Positions 61,886-64,000 of a stretch of DNA of 64,000 nt are shown here, piece by piece; positions within the stretch are counted from its first letter, which is position 1, and every line of letters starts with the position of its first letter. This DNA comes from Listeria_A hofi (GTDB lineage: Bacteria > Bacillota > Bacilli > Lactobacillales > Listeriaceae): positions 1-64,000 of the forward strand of contig NZ_CAUYTL010000005.1 of assembly GCF_963575615.1 (NCBI RefSeq). Reading direction: 5' to 3'. Both the position numbers and the translations under genes were made by a program. A model generated the notes under the pieces. The model searched no databases. It was not told the DNA's origin and saw nothing but the letters and a program-made list of their open reading frames with translations.

Positions 61886-62347
61886 TTATTTCTTTCTAAC
61901 TTTAAATAGTGGCTGACCGAATTCAACTAGTTCTCCGTTAGAAGCAAGAATTTCAACAATTTCGCCAGTCACGTCTGCATCAACATCGTTTAGTAATTTC
62001 ATCGCTTCAATAATCGCGACAACTGTTTTTTCATGAACCATTGCTCCAACCTCTACAAATGCAGGACTTTCTGGGTTTGGAGAACTATAAAATGTTCCAA
62101 CCATTGGTGAGGTAATAACATGAAAGTCTTCTGTTGATGTCGCTGGTGTTACTGTAACTTCTGTTGTTTCTATTTGAGGCGCGGGGAGAACGGCTTGTAC
62201 TGTTGGTGCTGAAACGGCTGGAGATACTGCATGCTCGCCTCCCTTTTTCATCTTGATTTTTCCTTTTTCTGTTTCGTATTCGAATTCAGTCAGTGAAGAC
62301 TCATCTACTAATTTCACAAGTTGTTTAATCTCGCTAATTGATAACAT
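61886..62347 (-). CDS. accB: Acetyl-CoA carboxylase, biotin carboxyl carrier protein
   Basis: A 153-residue carrier: N-terminal region (1-40), Ala/Pro/Thr-rich linker (about 40-72) and C-terminal biotinyl domain with ITSPMVGTFYSSP and biotin site EAMKLLN (Lys117). First step of fatty acid synthesis; heads the accBC-yqhY-nusB-folD-xseAB-ispA cluster. Confidence 0.97.
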   Translation of the reverse strand: MLSISEIKQLVKLVDESSLTEFEYETEKGKIKMKKGGEHAVSPAVSAPTVQAVLPAPQIETTEVTVTPATSTEDFHVITSPMVGTFYSSPNPESPAFVEVGAMVHEKTVVAIIEAMKLLNDVDADVTGEIVEILASNGELVEFGQPLFKVRKK

Positions 62348-62420
62348 TATTTATAACACTCCTCAATATTAATCTATACATGATATATAAGTTCAAATGC
62401 ATTCGTCACGCATCCTAATT

Positions 62421-62429
62421 ATTGTACCA
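62421..62429 (-). promoter_or_regulatory. Possible accB promoter -10
   Basis: Minus strand TGGTACAAT, an extended -10, about 75 bases before the accB ATG; weak -35 and no clear FapR operator. Confidence 0.35.
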
Positions 62430-62470
62430 TACTTTTCATAGAAACTCGTAGTTTAACGCCGTTTTTTTGC

Positions 62471-62503
62471 AAAAAAATAGCCCAGAGCTGACTGGACTAT
62501 TTT
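62471..62503 (-). terminator. Terminator after efp
   Basis: Minus strand AAATAGTCCAG pairs with CTGGGCTATTT, followed by T residues. Confidence 0.8.
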
Positions 62504-62511
62504 GTTCCATA

Positions 62512-63075
62512 TTATTGGGCACGCGAAACGTATGACCCGCCTTCCGTTGTATTGACAACGAGTGTATCGTCTACATTGACGAAGAGTGGCACGTTGACAA
62601 CAAGGCCAGTTTCTAGTGTTGCAGGCTTAGAACCACCCGAAGATGTGTCACCTCTGATTCCTGGATCTGTAGCAACGACTTTTAACTCAACTGTGTTTGG
62701 TAAATCAACACCTAAAGTTTCTCCTTGATACATAACGATTTGAACTTCCATATTTTCACGCAAAAACTTCAATTCGTATTCGATTTGTTTTTCTGGAAGC
62801 TCAATTTGATCGTATGTTTCTGTGTTCATGAAAACGTGTTGGTCACCACTCGCATATAAATATTGCATTTTGTTGTTGTCAATTTGCGCCTTGGCTACTT
62901 TTTCACCGCCGCGGAAAGTTTTTTCTTGGATAGCGCCAGTACGTAAGTTACGCAATTTTGAACGAACGAACGCAGCACCCTTCCCTGGCTTTACATGTTG
63001 GAAATCTAGCACGCGCCAGATACCATTATCTACTTCGATTGTTAAACCTGTTTTAAAATCATTTACTGAAATCAT
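62512..63075 (-). CDS. efp: Elongation factor P
   Basis: A 187-residue EF-P (three OB-like domains) that relieves ribosome stalling at polyproline. The tip loop is HVKPGKGAAFV with Lys32 at the modification position, and TSSGGSKPATLETGLVVNVPLFVNVDD is the family C-terminal signature. No modification enzyme gene is seen nearby. Confidence 0.98.
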   Translation of the reverse strand: MISVNDFKTGLTIEVDNGIWRVLDFQHVKPGKGAAFVRSKLRNLRTGAIQEKTFRGGEKVAKAQIDNNKMQYLYASGDQHVFMNTETYDQIELPEKQIEYELKFLRENMEVQIVMYQGETLGVDLPNTVELKVVATDPGIRGDTSSGGSKPATLETGLVVNVPLFVNVDDTLVVNTTEGGSYVSRAQ

Positions 63076-63147
63076 CTTTGTATCCTCCTACTTCAAAGTT
63101 GGGTTCATCCTTACTTATTTAACCACAAAACGAGTCATTATACAATT

Positions 63148-64000
63148 CTATAAAATAATTAGTTCCTTTGAAGAATGTGTTAAAACTTCATTTCCCGTTT
63201 CGGTAATTAAAATATCATCTTCAATCCTTACGCCGCCAATGCCTGCAAGATAAATACCAGGTTCATCAGTTACAACATTCCCTGGTACGAGAATATTAGG
63301 GCTTTTCATCGAAAGGTTAGGGCCTTCATGGATTTCCAAACCAATACCGTGCCCTAGCGAATGCCCGAATGCGTCACCATAACCTTTAGACGCAATGTAA
63401 TCACGAGCAATTGCATCTGCTTCAATGCCTGTCATTCCTGGTTTTAGCGAGTCAATGACTTTAAGTTGCGCTTCTAATGTCACAGCGTAAATTTCTTTTA
63501 ACTGAGCACTCGGTTCTCCAATCGCAATCGTACGCGTCATATCAGAGCAGTAACCGTTATAGTAACAACCATAATCCATCGTTACAAAGTCGCCTACCTC
63601 AATAATTTTGTCCGACGCAACACCATGCGGTAAGGCAGAGCGGAGCCCAGATGCTACAATCGTATCAAAAGAAGAACCAGATGCCCCATTTCTACGCATG
63701 AAAAACTCTAGTTCATTGGACACTTCTAATTCTGTTAAACCTGGCTTTATAAAAGTCAAAATGTGCGTAAATGCAGCGTCTGCAATCTCACAAGCCGTTC
63801 TGATTGCAGAAAGCTCAGATGCTGTCTTCACTTTTCGCATATCTTCAAAAAGATCACTAAATGGTTCTAATTTTGCTGAGAAAAAGCTTTGCATCAACTT
63901 GTGCTCGGCTACTGTCACATATGCTTCCTCAAAATAAAGCGTTTGAAGGCCTAATTCAGCAATGATGCCTTGAACTTCTTCAAAAATTGGCCCTTTATTT
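63148..64000 (-). CDS. X-Pro aminopeptidase (M24), 5' end outside the window
   Basis: The C-terminal ~283 residues of an aminopeptidase P/X-Pro dipeptidase-type enzyme; about 70 N-terminal residues lie beyond base 64000. The frame stays open through 63919-64000 (for example FEEVQGIIAELGLQTLYFEEAYV), so the apparent start at 63918 is not real. The two-metal 'pita-bread' site is complete: TMDYGCYYNGYCSDMTRTI (two Asp), GHSLGHGIGLEIHEGP (His), VTDEPGIYLAGIGGVRIEDDILI (two Glu). Located directly upstream of efp, as in Bacillus (YqhT). Confidence 0.93.
   Translation of the reverse strand, partial: NKGPIFEEVQGIIAELGLQTLYFEEAYVTVAEHKLMQSFFSAKLEPFSDLFEDMRKVKTASELSAIRTACEIADAAFTHILTFIKPGLTELEVSNELEFFMRRNGASGSSFDTIVASGLRSALPHGVASDKIIEVGDFVTMDYGCYYNGYCSDMTRTIAIGEPSAQLKEIYAVTLEAQLKVIDSLKPGMTGIEADAIARDYIASKGYGDAFGHSLGHGIGLEIHEGPNLSMKSPNILVPGNVVTDEPGIYLAGIGGVRIEDDILITETGNEVLTHSSKELIIL

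Overview
The window is a 64 kb piece of a low-GC Gram-positive (Firmicutes) chromosome, most likely from the Listeriaceae. From right to left, pepP-efp-accBC-yqhY-nusB-folD-xseAB-ispA-dxs-tlyA-argR-recN-ptb-buk-lpd-bkd-prli42-pepT-gnd-lisRK-yidC-...-fni-trhO-yitT-ftsK-proC-tcsA/nupNOPQ-ymfFH-ymfI-rodZ-pgsA-cinA-recA-rny-ymdB-ricA-mutSL-glpP-pflBA matches the gene order I remember for the lmo1354-lmo1407 region of Listeria monocytogenes, read in reverse. LisRK, a TcsA-like lipoprotein and the 31-residue stressosome anchor Prli42 support this. A ribokinase between glpP and pflB, and the absence of a csp gene between ispA and dxs, suggest a Listeria species other than L. monocytogenes. That species-level point is inference.

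Layout. 1-2230 is an accessory patch. It holds the 3' end of a group II intron inserted into the last codons of a yozG-like regulator, a DUF2975 membrane protein in operon with that regulator, and a divergent pair made of an atypical tyrosine recombinase and a small HTH protein. 2229-10021 carries a polysaccharide deacetylase, the anaerobic pyruvate formate-lyase pair with a rich control region, a lone ribokinase, glpP and mutL. 10042-21539 holds DNA repair, RNA turnover and envelope genes (mutS, ricA, ymdB, rny, recA, cinA, pgsA, rodZ, ymfI). 21686-29346 holds the M16 peptidase pair and a BMP-type nucleoside ABC transporter with its lipoprotein. 29663-43319 is mixed housekeeping (proC-like, ftsK, yitT, trhO, fni, acyP, yidC, lisRK, gnd, M20/M42 peptidase). 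43447-50681 holds prli42 and the ptb-buk-lpd-bkdAA-bkdAB-bkdB operon, which makes branched acyl-CoA primers for branched-chain fatty acids. 50830-64000 holds recN-argR-tlyA-dxs, ispA-xseB-xseA-folD-nusB-yqhY-accC-accB, efp and a truncated X-Pro aminopeptidase.

Functional links. bkd/ptb/buk and accBC both feed fatty acid synthesis. dxs, ispA and fni belong to isoprenoid synthesis: fni is the type II IPP isomerase and dxs the MEP entry enzyme. mutS/mutL, recA (with a LexA-type box), recN and xseAB form a repair set. lisRK and prli42 sense envelope stress. Most operons end in clear intrinsic terminators, several of them shared by convergent genes.

The least ordinary parts are the recombinase lacking two canonical catalytic residues beside the intron-tagged regulator, several strong inverted repeats that are not standard terminators (pflB leader, rbsK-pflB gap, rodZ-pgsA gap, folD leader), and a structured non-coding stretch between prli42 and bkdB. 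No tRNA, rRNA, CRISPR array, prophage or intact IS element was seen.
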